The notes under the pieces were generated by a model that was not told where the DNA came from, ran no database searches, and saw nothing but the letters and a program-made list of their open reading frames with translations. The position numbers were made by a program, and so were the translations under genes. Positions 1 through 10,154 of a DNA stretch of 64,000 nucleotides are shown one piece after another (the stretch's first letter is position 1; every line of letters starts with the position of its first letter). Source of the DNA: Ceratothoa steindachneri (Eukaryota; Arthropoda; Malacostraca; Isopoda; Cymothoidae); assembly GCA_963969495.1 (NCBI GenBank), contig OZ018330.1, positions 50,895,973-50,959,972 of the forward strand, in the 5' to 3' direction.

Positions 1-2179
1 CGTTCCCACATATCCCATGCAGCTTTAATTTATGAACTAGTCTTCTATGTGGAACCTTATCAAAAGCTTTGCTGAAATCTAAGTAGATCACATCAACTTT
101 CTCACCCCTATCTAATTCTTTAGTTACATAATCCATAAAATCCAGTAAATTAGTTAAACACGATCTATCTTTTCTAAAACCATGCTGAGCATCATTAATT
201 AACCTGCTACTCTCTAGATGATCAGAAATTCCCTTCTTAACCATCTTCTCAAGAATTTTACAGACTATAGAAGTTAAGCTTACTGGTCTAAAGTTATTTG
301 GGTCCTCTTTGCTTCCCTTTTTAAAAATTGGCACTATATTTGCCAATTTCCAATCATTTGGTATTTCTCCAGACTCTAGTGATCTAATAAATATCTTCTC
401 GAGAGCTACTGCAATACTTTCTACACCTTCTTTGAGTATCCTAGAATGAATGTTGTCAGGGCCAGATGCCTTACTAGTATTTAACTGAATTATAAGCCCT
501 TTAATTTCTTCTCTGTCTATATTAATAGAATTTATCACTACTTCCCTTGACCTAGAATTATCATCAATTAATCTAACTGGTTTCTCTTCTGTGAATACTG
601 AAGCAAAATGATCATTAAGGACCTCTACTATTTCCTCATCAGATTCTTTCAAAACCCCTTCATATTTAATAGGCCCTATTTTATCACTGTTAGATTGATT
701 ATTGATTCTATAATAGCTAAAGAATTTTTTAGGATCTTTATTATTATTTTTAGCTAAATTAATTTCTGCTGTCCTTTTGGTCTTCTTAATAATCTTATTT
801 AGTTCATTTCTGGTTGACCTATAATGGTTTAAATTATCTAAACTACTATCACTTTGTAATCTCTGGTATGCCCTTTTTTTCTCTGAAACTTTATTAGCTA
901 TTTCTTGGTTCCACCATAATGGTTTCCTACATTTCTTCCTAATAGACTTCATCGGAATACACTGTTCCTGAACCATGTTTAATATAGTCTTAAAAATATC
1001 CCACATCTCATAAGTATTCTTTCCATGGAATTCTATATCCCACCTAATCTGATTTAGCATGCTGCGTAATTTATCGTAATCTCCCCTATAAAAATTTGGA
1101 ATTTTCGTGGAGTTTGACGTTGTTCTACCCTTAACTATTTGCAAATTAAACCGAACCATCTGATGATCACTGTTTCCCAATGATTCCCCTACACTCAATC
1201 CTTGAACTAAGTGATCATCATTTGAAAGAATTAGATCTAATATATTGGCACCCCTTGTTGGCTTATTAACAAATTGGATCAAAAAGTTATCCTCAAAACA
1301 CTCCATAAACTTACAACTTGCTCTATCTCTTCCTATCATATTTTCCCAGTCTACAGAAGTTAAATTAAAGTCACCAAGAATAACTGTATCTTCTTTGCAT
1401 CCTTTACTTATTTCCCTAATCATTAACTCATCGATACAATCAGTCTGTCCTGGTGGTCTATAAAAAGCTCCCAAGTGTATTTTCCTATTTTTACCAACCT
1501 TAATATCTATCCATAATGATTCACCTTCTCCTTGCTTTATAGAGTTATTTAGATTTGAAGAAATGCTATTTCTGATATAAATAATCAACCCACCACCAGT
1601 CCTATCTCTCCTTTGACTAATGTACATAGTATAACCCTCTAGTTCAAATTCACTGACATTATCATTAAATATATTTTCATTAACCCATGATTCAACTATA
1701 CATATTATATCTATATCTTCATGAATGATATAACTAAATAATTCATCCTTCTTATTTCTAAGACTACGAGCATTTGTGTAAAGACAACTCAGCCCACCTA
1801 TCCCTGAAGCACCTGAGGGCCTATCTCCTCTGCATCTCCTTTCTCTCTTTCCCCGACCCTGTACTCTTGTATTTCCCTGACCACTATCACTACTCAAGTA
1901 GTTTAACCCTAAAGCACTTCCATTAGCCTGCCTACCTTCTACAAATCTGTGTTTGCTTCCTTTCCCTGCCTCACTTTGAGCCATTAAATTTCCTCCTCCA
2001 TTACGGCTTCTATCTTTTCTTAAGATGGAATATCCTTTTAAAGAAATGTTTTGCTCTATTCCTAACCTTGTTTCTTGTAGCATTACAATTGATGGGGAAT
2101 ATTCATTTAAGATCATCTGCAAGAATGGTAACCTAGTTGTATAACTGCGTATATTCCACTGACATATTCTAAAGTTCAT
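1..2179 (-). CDS. LINE ORF2: AP-type endonuclease plus reverse transcriptase (partial, chimeric N-terminus)
   Basis: Hand translation from the ATG at 2177-2179 stays open to the window edge (about 726 residues). Residues 1-65 are the beginning of one apurinic-type endonuclease, with QWNIRS and LQETRL and then RKDR..GGG. From residue 66 (another ATG at 1984) a Gly/Arg/Ser-rich linker follows. A second, complete CR1-type endonuclease comes next: LYTNARSL, a catalytic Glu in VESW, YRPPG, GDFNLTSVDW and NSDHQM. The RT then begins with IVPIFKKG, FRPVSLTS, AQHGF and YLDFSKAFDKVPH. The duplicated endonuclease start is the odd feature. The YADD box would lie off the left edge, so RT integrity cannot be judged. 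The enzyme would nick DNA and copy element RNA at the nick. Confidence 0.85.
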   Translation of the reverse strand, partial: MNFRICQWNIRSYTTRLPFLQMILNEYSPSIVMLQETRLGIEQNISLKGYSILRKDRSRNGGGNLMAQSEAGKGSKHRFVEGRQANGSALGLNYLSSDSGQGNTRVQGRGKRERRCRGDRPSGASGIGGLSCLYTNARSLRNKKDELFSYIIHEDIDIICIVESWVNENIFNDNVSEFELEGYTMYISQRRDRTGGGLIIYIRNSISSNLNNSIKQGEGESLWIDIKVGKNRKIHLGAFYRPPGQTDCIDELMIREISKGCKEDTVILGDFNLTSVDWENMIGRDRASCKFMECFEDNFLIQFVNKPTRGANILDLILSNDDHLVQGLSVGESLGNSDHQMVRFNLQIVKGRTTSNSTKIPNFYRGDYDKLRSMLNQIRWDIEFHGKNTYEMWDIFKTILNMVQEQCIPMKSIRKKCRKPLWWNQEIANKVSEKKRAYQRLQSDSSLDNLNHYRSTRNELNKIIKKTKRTAEINLAKNNNKDPKKFFSYYRINNQSNSDKIGPIKYEGVLKESDEEIVEVLNDHFASVFTEEKPVRLIDDNSRSREVVINSINIDREEIKGLIIQLNTSKASGPDNIHSRILKEGVESIAVALEKIFIRSLESGEIPNDWKLANIVPIFKKGSKEDPNNFRPVSLTSIVCKILEKMVKKGISDHLESSRLINDAQHGFRKDRSCLTNLLDFMDYVTKELDRGEKVDVIYLDFSKAFDKVPHRRLVHKLKLHGICGN

Positions 2180-2201
2180 TATCTATATATAATTTAAACT
2201 A

Positions 2202-3599
2202 TTAATCACCAAATAATATTCTGTAACCATCCCTTGAATCAATTTTTTTTGTAAAGCCCATTTTATTAAACACTATAGCCATTTTGTTAACTGCCTGTTT
2301 AGGGGCAATGTTTGCTTCCATGATTTTCTTATATTCTTTAAGGATAGACCATAGGTATTCATTTGAGACATCTACATTATCAACATTTTGAGAGTTTTGT
2401 TTATCTTCATTATTAATACTTTTTGCAGGTAGAGATTGTGGTCTAGTAATGGGTAGGTCGCATTGTGTTTCTTTTGTAGCTTTTTCAGTTATAGTTTTTT
2501 TCTTGTTATTTGTATATATGTCACTTGCATTTATAGGATGATTTTTGAAATATACCTGTCGAGCTTCCAAGAAGGATAATTTTTTATCAATTTTTAAATG
2601 AATAATTTCTTTCTCCCTGATCCACACAGGACATTCCTTAGAATTTCCTAAATGGTTGGGAGAAGAACAGTGAATACATTTAGGAGCCTCCCTTGGAGCG
2701 ATACAATCCTGAGAATTATGTTGCTCATTACAATAAAGACATCTAGATTTATTTGTACAGGTCCTACTTCCATGTCCAAAATGCCAGCAATTAAAGCACA
2801 TCAAGGGATTAGGGTAGTGGTTATCAATACTGAACGTAAGGTATCCATAATATAATTTAGAAGGCAAGACATTTCCAGCTAAAGTTAATACTAACAAGGG
2901 GGTAGGGATTCGGGAAGGGCCTTTATTGAGGCGTCTAATTTTCATAACGGACTCATTTTGAATTTTTAATTCATTAAGTAATAATTCTTCCTCAAAGTAT
3001 AGTAGATCAGGTGCATATATGATACCTTGAATAGTGTTTAAATTTTGTGCAACTGAGCATTCTACATCATATTGTCCATTGATAATGGTTTTTGTATTTA
3101 AAAGGGCTGTTGTCTGATCTGAGGATTTTGTATGTATTAAGAGGGATCCTGTTCTGCAATATTTAACCTCGATGACAGGGCCATGACAAATGGATTCAAC
3201 AACTGTTTTAATTGTTAATGGACTTAATTTTGTCAAATTAACTGTTGGAGAACTTAAATATACCCAAGAAACAAATTTGGGATCAATATTCAATTTGGGG
3301 TCATTTTTGTTTATGGAAGTCACATTTATACTACCTGTATCATTGATCTTACTTTGTGATGTTACAGGAACTTTATTACTGTGCGTTGAACTATGATATA
3401 TAGCAGGGTAATTCGGGTACTTGTTCGATTTCTCTGAACCAGAAGTTGATGGCTGTGAAGAGAAACGAGAGACAGCTTGGTCAGTCTCTTTGATCACTTT
3501 GTGTAGTTGTTTTAGAGTAGGATCAACGTTAGGGGATTCGAGATCAGTATTAGAATTAGGTCGTTTTAGTTTAACTCGAGATTTGTCCTTTTGAGACAT
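2202..3599 (-). CDS. LINE ORF1 protein, gag-like with three CCHC zinc knuckles
   Basis: An uninterrupted 465-residue protein. Such ORF1 products bind the element RNA and form the ribonucleoprotein used in retrotransposition. The first 105 residues are polar and Ser/Asn/Lys-rich with no recognised motif. Residues about 110-260 have the spacing of the RRM-like fold usual in Jockey/I gag proteins (inference). Three zinc knuckles follow: CFNC..H..C at 268-281, CLYC..H..C at 287-299 and CIHC..H..C at 308-323. The tail (about 325-465) is basic and polar. The ATG at 3599 is the first in frame, just downstream of a GC-rich palindrome. ORF2 starts 22 nt after the stop, an arrangement common in bicistronic LINEs. 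The intact frame suggests recent activity. Confidence 0.88.
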   Translation of the reverse strand: MSQKDKSRVKLKRPNSNTDLESPNVDPTLKQLHKVIKETDQAVSRFSSQPSTSGSEKSNKYPNYPAIYHSSTHSNKVPVTSQSKINDTGSINVTSINKNDPKLNIDPKFVSWVYLSSPTVNLTKLSPLTIKTVVESICHGPVIEVKYCRTGSLLIHTKSSDQTTALLNTKTIINGQYDVECSVAQNLNTIQGIIYAPDLLYFEEELLLNELKIQNESVMKIRRLNKGPSRIPTPLLVLTLAGNVLPSKLYYGYLTFSIDNHYPNPLMCFNCWHFGHGSRTCTNKSRCLYCNEQHNSQDCIAPREAPKCIHCSSPNHLGNSKECPVWIREKEIIHLKIDKKLSFLEARQVYFKNHPINASDIYTNNKKKTITEKATKETQCDLPITRPQSLPAKSINNEDKQNSQNVDNVDVSNEYLWSILKEYKKIMEANIAPKQAVNKMAIVFNKMGFTKKIDSRDGYRILFGD

Positions 3600-3616
3600 T
3601 TCGAGAGAAGAACGCC

Positions 3617-3636
3617 CCCGTGCCCTAGGGCACGGG
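3617..3636. other. 20-bp perfect palindrome in the LINE leader
   Basis: A GC-rich sequence centred at 3626/3627 on CCCTAGGG reads identically on both strands over 20 bases. It lies 18 bp upstream of the ORF1 start codon on the minus strand. In RNA it would form a strong hairpin just before the start codon. Any role in translation is inference. Confidence 0.6.
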
Positions 3637-3804
3637 CGACTTTCGTTAAAGAAAAGGTCTTAGGTTATTAAGGCAGTAGATATAAGGAGATAACCTAGGT
3701 TAAGCAAAATTCTCACTAAGGTACCTAACGATTAATCACTTATATCAAGCAAGATTTGGAAAGTGTGGAGCAATACAAGCTTTCGGGAGAAAGTCTACAG
3801 AGGG

Positions 3805-5100
3805 AATCTGTTATAATGTACTGACGTTTACAGAGGTGAATGCTTTAACATCATGTCAGCGCCTTTAATCGTTTTGCGAATTATAATATGGGTTGGGGGT
3901 GGGGTATGACGTCAGAAATGCTTGATTTCAATATTTTTTTCCACTTAATAGCTTTTTATTATCCACATTCAGAGTCATTTTTATTTGTCAATATATTTTT
4001 CCCCATTTTACTATTTTTATTTTCTTCTTTTATACATTTAAATGTAATTAGCTAGATCATTTCAAGGAACTACTTGTTTTTTAGCTGTTTGAGTGTCAAA
4101 CATTCCCCTTTTACGCAGTTTGAAAATGACCAATCAGACGTCTTTTAAGCAGTGTGAAAATGGTATCGAATTGTGCGTTTTGTCCGTCTTCCATTTCGGA
4201 ATTATTAACTCTAGTTTCTGATAAAGATAAATTCTTCACCTTTTTGGATGTTCATAATTTAGTTAAAATTAAAGCGAATGCGACATTTGTGGCCGGGCAT
4301 TTTATGTGACCCCTCAGTTTGAATTTAGATGCTCTAAAATAAAACGTAATTCAAGTCAGCTAGATTTCGAAAAGGGCGCAGACGCGCAAAATAAATAGGC
4401 TTTCCTCTTCGCTATTTGGGAAGTAGAACCACTGCAATTAAGTACGGAAACAGCGTGTTTTTTGTTTTTTCGGGCAATTTTGTAAAAAAAATGGCTTACG
4501 TAAACAGCGTTTTCGGTTTGTTTACTTTCGGGCATTTTTTTAATACAAAAAATGGCGGCAGCTATCATTCGAAGAAAACTCAAACGCGCATGAATATTCA
4601 GACACGGGTGAAGGATAATATTTACAAAAAAATATTTTTTTTCCGGCCGGGCCGCTCGTCTACATGTTTACCTTAGTCTCCTATGTCGAACCTTATCAAA
4701 AGTTTTCCTAAATCTAAGTAAATTACATCAATATTATCGGTAAACTTGAAGATCGGCGGGACACCCGAAAAAGTGTATTTTTTTCATCCGAAACGATACT
4801 ACTATAAGTTGCGTTCATGTTTCATTCCCCCAGGAATGGATATTCATGCGCGCTTGGTTAAAGACGTTAGAACATTATTCTATAAACAATTATGATTATA
4901 TACTGGGGGGCTGTGCCCCCCCGCGACCCCCAATTGATTGAAACTCATGATCATCATAACGGGGCGCCCCCACATTGATATATCCCCCACAAGCGGTCCC
5001 CTTGAATTTATTAAAAAAAAAAACGTGATACATATTGGAACAGGGACGAAATATTTTGCGGCCAGGTTTCGGTTGTTGAGCCACCCTTTTTATCGGCATA
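3805..5100. mobile_element. Fold-back element, copy A (left arm cut off)
   Basis: Most of this stretch aligns by eye with 5345-6600 of the next element: a TGACGTCAGAAATG block, an AT-rich core, and a part reading GGCATT..GAATTTAGATG. Its right arm (about 4865-5100) carries a GGGGGGCTGTGCCCCCC hairpin at about 4904-4921 and matches the right arm of copy B. Only about 25 bp of the left arm remain, next to the LINE leader. No coding capacity was recognised; the short ORFs here have no family features. The superfamily is unknown. Confidence 0.6.
4672..4740 (-). mobile_element. Small LINE RT scrap inside fold-back copy A
   Basis: About 65 bp read like the RT segment near the left window edge: CTATGT.GAACCTTATCAAAAG and then AAATCTAAGTA..T.ACATCAA, matching about positions 33-95. 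On the minus strand this is the DFSKAFDKVPH region. It sits where the central hairpin of copy B has a short loop, so it was probably inserted or captured at the palindrome centre. Confidence 0.55.
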
Positions 5101-5814
5101 TGGCATTTATTTTTTCTGTAGAGAAGAGAAATAATTTATTAGGGAAATATGTAGATTGGCGGCTCAAACGATGGGACGTACTATTTCGTCTGTGTTTTAA
5201 AATGTTTCACATTTTTCGAGTAAATTTAAGGGGATTGCTTGTGTGGGGGTAAAGACAATGGGGGGACCACCCTACGATTATCCTAAGTTTCAATTAATTG
5301 GGAGGGTCTCCAGTATATAATCCTAATTGTTTATAAATTAATATTCTAACGTTTACAGAAGTGAATGATTTAACCAAATCATTTCAGCGTCTTTAAGCAT
5401 TTTGCAAATTATAATGGGGGTGAGAGTGGGGCCTGACGTCAGAAATGACTGATTTTAATTTTTATTTTGTTTTTCACTTAATATCTTTTTTATTATCCTC
5501 ATTTAGAGTCATTTTTATTTGTCAATATATTTTTCCAGATTTTACTATTTTATTACCTTTTTTTATACATTTAAATCTACTTAGATAGATCGTTTAATGG
5601 AACTACTTTTTTTTAGCCATTTGGGTGGAGTAAAGACGCCTTTTGCGCAGTTTGAAAATGCAATCTGTTAGTCAACACTGTACATCGTCTATTGCCCAAC
5701 TATTAAGTCTATTTTCGGATTGAGGTAAAAATTTTAACCTATTTAGACTTTCATAATTTACTTAAAATTAAAATCGATTGCAAGGTTTGTGACCAGGCAT
5801 TAGATATTACCCAT

Positions 5815-6537
5815 CGATTCAGTGCAACGGAGGGCAACAAAGATTATTCCTTCCCTGAGGCACCTTGAATATATAGATAGACTGAGGGTATTAAATATGT
5901 TCTCGTTCGAAAGGAGGTGTGTGAGAGGGGATATGATTGAGCTCTCTAAAAAAATTTCTGGGATAGATAAATTGGATGTTAGCAAGTTTTTTGAGTTAGA
6001 TGATGGAAATCGGACTAGAGGTCGCCACTTGAAAATTAAAAAGCAAGGGTGTAGGTTGGATTTAAGAAAATATTTTTTCACCAAGAAAGTGGTAGACTTC
6101 TGGAACAAATTGCCACGGAGGGTAGTAGGTAGTCCAAATTTAAATGTATTTAAGAGTAGGTTGGATGAGTTTATGGGAAGGGGAGGTTGTGATGGTTCCT
6201 AAGTTTTGTATATATTAATATTGTTTGTATATATCTATAGCTACATGATTTAGTTCTTGACAAGCCTTGATTGGTGATACCCTTGTTTGTGAGGGCAATC
6301 CTCTGGATGTAGTTTTCCTGGGAGTTTGGTTGCCTTAAAAGAGAGGCCGTTTGACTCGGATGACCTATGATGAGCCCTTGTGGCTTTTGTCATCTGTTAT
6401 ATTATATTGTGGGTGACTTTGATTTTGTCTTTCCCTGGTGATAGTGCTTTTTGTGGGTGGGCTTTGACAGATGCGGATGACCTTTGATAGGCCCTTGTGG
6501 GTTTGTCATCCGTGAAATTATGTTATGTTTTGTTATC
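5815..6537 (+). mobile_element. CR1-like LINE 3' end inserted in fold-back copy B (family B, copy 1)
   Basis: The core sequence of copy B is interrupted here: copy A reads straight through from ACCCCTCAGT to TTTGAATTTAGATG. The insert is the last part of a CR1-like ORF2 followed by a 3' UTR ending in a short (TTATG)-type repeat, a terminus typical of CR1-like elements. The same 3' UTR, containing GACGGATGCGGATGACC-like and TTTGTCATCCGTG-like blocks, is found at 10155-10893 (reversed) and 25760-26020. Confidence 0.82.
5822..6202 (+). pseudogene. C-terminal tail of a CR1-like ORF2
   Basis: 126 residues correspond to the post-RT tail of a CR1-like ORF2. The segment begins in the conserved QRRATKIIPSL motif and continues through LRVLNMFSFERR, GNRTRG and VVDFWNKLP to the normal stop. 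The same tail occurs at 10639-10881 (minus) and 25400-25743. Nothing upstream (endonuclease, RT) is present, so this is a 5'-truncated insertion with no enzymatic function. The listed ATG is an internal Met, not a real start. Confidence 0.85.
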
Positions 6538-6749
6538 ATTTTGAATTTAGATGTTCTAAAACTAAACGTGACTCAAGTGAGCGCCATTTTTAAAAAAAAA
6601 ATTCAGCATTGAATAGCACATTTTTATCAAACGCCTGGATCTCTGTATAAACTATTTACAAATTATTTACTGGTTTCTAGTCAACCAATTGGCATTAGAA
6701 GTTATGTCCCATTTTTTAAGAAAGAAAATGGCGCTGGCTATATTTCAAA

Positions 6750-6944
6750 TAGGACTCAAACGTGCATGGATATTCAGGCAGAGGTGAACGAAATATAAAC
6801 AAACAAAAATCCACTTTTGGTTCCGGGCTGCAAATCTACATGGGTACACATGTAGATTGGCGGCGCGCCCCCAAAAGTGGATTTTTATGTATTTATATTT
6901 CGTTCACCCATGCCTGAATATTCATGCGTGTTTGAGTCCTAGTT
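6750..6944. repeat. Large imperfect palindrome (hairpin) in fold-back copy B
   Basis: About 90 bp at 6750-6840 are mirrored at 6848-6944. The arms share GGACTCAAACGTGCATG/ATATTCAGGC, GAACGAAATATAAA and AAAAATCCACTTTTGG, around a short centre near CATGGGTACACATG. Copy A has the same arms but with extra sequence at the centre. Confidence 0.75.
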
Positions 6945-7747
6945 CTGTAAACGTTAGAACATTATTCTATAAATAATTAAGATTATATACTGGGGGGCTG
7001 TGCCCCCCAGACCTTCAAGTGATTGAAACTCGGGATCATCGTAGGGGGGTCTCCCTGCAGTATTTACCCCCACACGAGCAATCCCCTTAAATTTACTCCA
7101 AAAACGTGAAACATATTGGAACATGGAGGAAATAGTTAACGTCTCCACTGGTTTTCAAGTATATTTAATTTAGACTGGTCTGCTAGTTCTAAAGGCAAAT
7201 CAGAAAAAGCAGGACGAGATGGATTAAGGCAAATGTTGGGGGAAACATTATTAATCTTTTTCATAGTTGCATAATTTGAGGAGATTCCGTTTAGAACAGT
7301 GGTTCCCAAAGTGGGCGGTACCGCCCCCCTGGGGGTGGTGGAAAGATCTGGGGGGGCGGTGAGGAAGAAGGGGGCGGTAGGGGGGCGGCAGTCCGAAGTC
7401 GAAGTCAGAAGTTCGAACGTTTGTTTGACGATTTGTACACAACACGTGCAGCAGGACGAGTCAGTGGACGACGCATCAGGGTCCGGTTACCGCACGCCGC
7501 TCTGGCCCAGTCAGATCCGACAGCATAGACTACAAAAGCAAAAGCTCAGGTTTGTAATTTCAAGCTTGTAATGTTCAGAATTTTATCTTATAATAAAAAC
7601 CGCATCCTGGCGGTCAACATCATCTTGAGGTCAAGTCAACATGAAATTGGGGACTCGCCAGAACGCGCCGTGTTGTGTTGTGTTGAGCTGGTTAGGGTGG
7701 TGCATTCACTGATATATATTGTTACGAATGTATATGACTTTGTACCT

Positions 7748-7803
7748 GTGTGTGCATGTGTTTGTGTGTGTGTGTGTGCATATATGCGTGTTCGCGCGTG
7801 TGT
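7748..7803 (+). repeat. Impure (TG)n microsatellite
   Basis: Interrupted TG/TGCG dinucleotide run in the 5' untranslated part of the hAT element. Short apparent ORFs across it on both strands are repeat artefacts. Confidence 0.8.
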
Positions 7804-7990
7804 CATTGTGTGGGTGATCACGTCCGCCACCATTTTCTGTGAGTAAATGGAAGAAAATGAATACGTGAGAGGGTAAACTTGCTTTTTATACCTTCAATGT
7901 TGTCATTTTTGTCTTTAAGTAGGCCTATTTATGAAATGCGATAAAATGCTGTATTTTACATGGTTTTATTTTTTTGTTCCAGAATAAAGT

Positions 7991-9783
7991 ATGGCCTTGG
8001 TACAGCAAACAAAAAAGAAGTGTCGGCAATATAGTGTGGAATATCTGAAATATGGATTGGTCGCAGCACCACACAACCAACAGCAACCAATGTGTCTACT
8101 GTGTGATAGAGTGTTTTCAAATGCAGCTATGAAACCTTCGAGGCTTTTGGAACATTTGAAGAAAATGCACTCTGATAAAGCAGACAAAAACTTGGCATAT
8201 TTTCAGTTACTCCGAGACAACGTTCGGAAATGGAAAACCATCGGAAATATATTTGCCAGCAGTTTACAACAATCTACTGACGGTTTGCGAGCATCATACA
8301 ACATCTCTTTGCTGATTGCTAGATCTGGTAAGCCTCATACAATTGGAGAAGAGCTTATTCTACCAGCAGTAGGAGAGAGGTTCTACACACAGTTCTACAC
8401 AAGTCACCTGACCAAATTATAAAAGCTATTCCTCTCAGTGATAACTCTGTTCAGAGAAGAATAGATGAAATGGCTGAAAATATTGAAGAAACATTGTGTA
8501 ACATGCTTAGGACAACAGAATTTAGTTTACAGTTAGATGAGTCCACTCTGCCAGGCAATGAATCTTTGCTTCTTGCTTATGTTCGTTTCGTCAAAGATGA
8601 AAGCTTGGTTCAAGAGCTGTTATTTGCGAGACAGTTTGAAACAGACACAAAAGGGGAGTCAGTATTTCGTGTCGTTGATGTTTTTTTCAAAGAGAAAGAC
8701 ATCCCACTTTCTAACATTCTTGCTTGTGCAACAGATGGGGCACCATCAATGGTAGGTCGTCATCGTGGCTTCATTAGTTTCTTGAAAAAAGCTGTACCTG
8801 GAGTACTTACAGTGCACTGTGTAATCCACAGGCAGCATCTGGTCGCAAAAAACCTGAGTGGTAGACTACACAAATCAATGAGTACTGTTATCACAGCAAT
8901 AAATAAAATCAAGGCACATGCCCTCAATTCCCGACTGTTTCGACAGCTGTGCACTGATAATGATGAAGAGTTTGAACGTTTAGTGTTGCACACAGAAGTT
9001 AGATGGCTGTCAAAGGGAAACTACCTGAGACGTTTCTATTCACTGTTTGATACAGTTGTTGAATTCTTCCAAGACTCCAATTCTGTTCTGTGTGATGAAC
9101 TAAGAAACACGAAGCATGACATTGCTTATTTGGCAGATATATTCACAAAGTTCAATGAAGTTAATTTGCAGCTGCAAGGAAATGAGGCTAATCTAATTAC
9201 AGTCAAATCAGCTATCTCCACCTTCCTGGCCAAGTTACAGTTATTCAAACGAAACATAGCTCGCCATGCACTCTACCAGTTCCCAAGCCTCTCTGAATTG
9301 GATAAGGAAAAAGGCATACCATTCGATGACCTTCAAGTGTATTGTACACACCTGGATGAACTGCACAGAGACATGTCTGAGAGATTTGAGGACATTTTAT
9401 TGCTTGAAATACCAGACTGGGTGATCAATCCATTCCTAAATGTCGACGGTGAAGAAACTGGAGTGGCAGAGGAAGAACTGATTTCCATTCAAAATGACAT
9501 ACAGCTAAGGCCAATGTTCAAAAAGTCATATCAAGATTTTTGGTTACAAAAAAAAATCTCTGACTGCTATCAAGTGCTGTGGAACAAGGTCAAGATGTAC
9601 TTTATTGCCTTGCCAACATCATATTTAGTAGAACGGGGCTTCAGTGCAGTCGCCTTGCTTCTTTCCAAGCAAAGAAACCGACTGAAAATTACTGACCGCG
9701 GGGATCTACGACTTCTTCTTAGTGAGTTCCAGCCTGATGTTGAGAAGCTTATGTCCCTGCACCAAGCACATCCATCCCATTAA
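7991..9783 (+). pseudogene. hAT transposase, BED-finger type (ZBED5/SCAND3-like), one frameshift
   Basis: The first segment (7991-8422) holds a BED-type finger: CLLC, then HLKKMH, a C2H2 spacing that binds transposon ends. The second segment (8470-9783, 437 residues) holds the RNase H-like catalytic region, with LQLDES for the first Asp, CATDGAPSMVG and HCVIHRQHLVAK, and the C-terminal dimerisation region ERGFSAVALLLSK..NRL. Around 8371-8378 a GAGAG slip shifts the frame: the reading before it continues in a different frame after it, up to the ATG at 8470 and beyond. No other stop was seen. The enzyme would cut and paste the element; this copy cannot make it without correcting the shift. Confidence 0.9.
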
Positions 9784-10154
9784 TATTAAGTGTGAGACAA
9801 TGAAGGTTACTGTTGGAATGTTTATTTACCATTCTATGTTGCTGAAACAGTTAAAACTGCTAAAAAATAAATTGGTTTACTAAATTGGGTTTTATTTGTG
9901 AAATACACATTTGTGTTTAACCTTTCTCTTTTCAAATTGCAGCATACCAAATATCAAGAAAGAGGTGTTTGTTTCCATATGTGTCTGTGGGGGGCGCTAG
10001 GAATTCACTGGGGAGCCAAGGGGGCGCCAGCCTGCAAAAGTTTGGGAACCATTGGTTTAGAAGTTCCTTACAGCAAGTCTTGAGAAAGTTATGATATCTT
10101 TGATGGATATCTTTTAGGACTTCTGATGAGATGTTTAAACTTTTACTTGTCAAT

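Larger units (their letters stand above)
1..3820 (-). mobile_element. Non-LTR retrotransposon (LINE), 5' part, apparently chimeric
   Basis: Reading leftwards on the minus strand there is a leader (about 3820-3600), a gag-like ORF1 (3599-2202), a 22-nt gap, and a long ORF2 (from 2179) that runs off the left edge inside the reverse transcriptase. The right end is set where homology to the neighbouring fold-back element resumes (about 3805-3830). The 3' end lies outside the window. ORF1 and the first part of ORF2 look like a Jockey/I-type element, while the rest of ORF2 looks CR1-like. Both ORFs appear open, so this is one of the younger insertions here. Confidence 0.85.
5165..7145. mobile_element. 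Fold-back element, copy B, with about 150-190-bp terminal inverted repeats
   Basis: The left arm (about 5165-5352) read in reverse complement matches the right arm (about 6945-7143). Shared landmarks include CTGTAAACGTTAGAACATT, a C/G-rich hairpin, a GATTGAAACT block, AATCCCCTTAAATTTACTC and ACGTGAAACAT. Between the arms lie the AT-rich core shared with copy A, a CR1 3' fragment (5815-6537), and a second large palindrome (6750-6944). No transposase ORF was seen, so it must be non-autonomous if it was ever mobile. The right end abuts an old coding remnant. Confidence 0.65.
7297..10054 (+). mobile_element. hAT DNA transposon, complete ends and exact 8-bp target duplication
   Basis: The element starts CAGTGGTTCCCAAA and ends TTTGGGAACCATTG, giving inverted termini with one difference in the first 14 bp. 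It is flanked on both sides by GTTTAGAA (7289-7296 and 10055-10062), the 8-bp duplication that hAT transposases make. Length is 2758 bp. Both subterminal regions are rich in GGGGGCG/CGCCCCC clusters. The single transposase gene (7991-9783) has one frameshift. The insertion lies inside an older minus-strand coding remnant. Confidence 0.93.
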
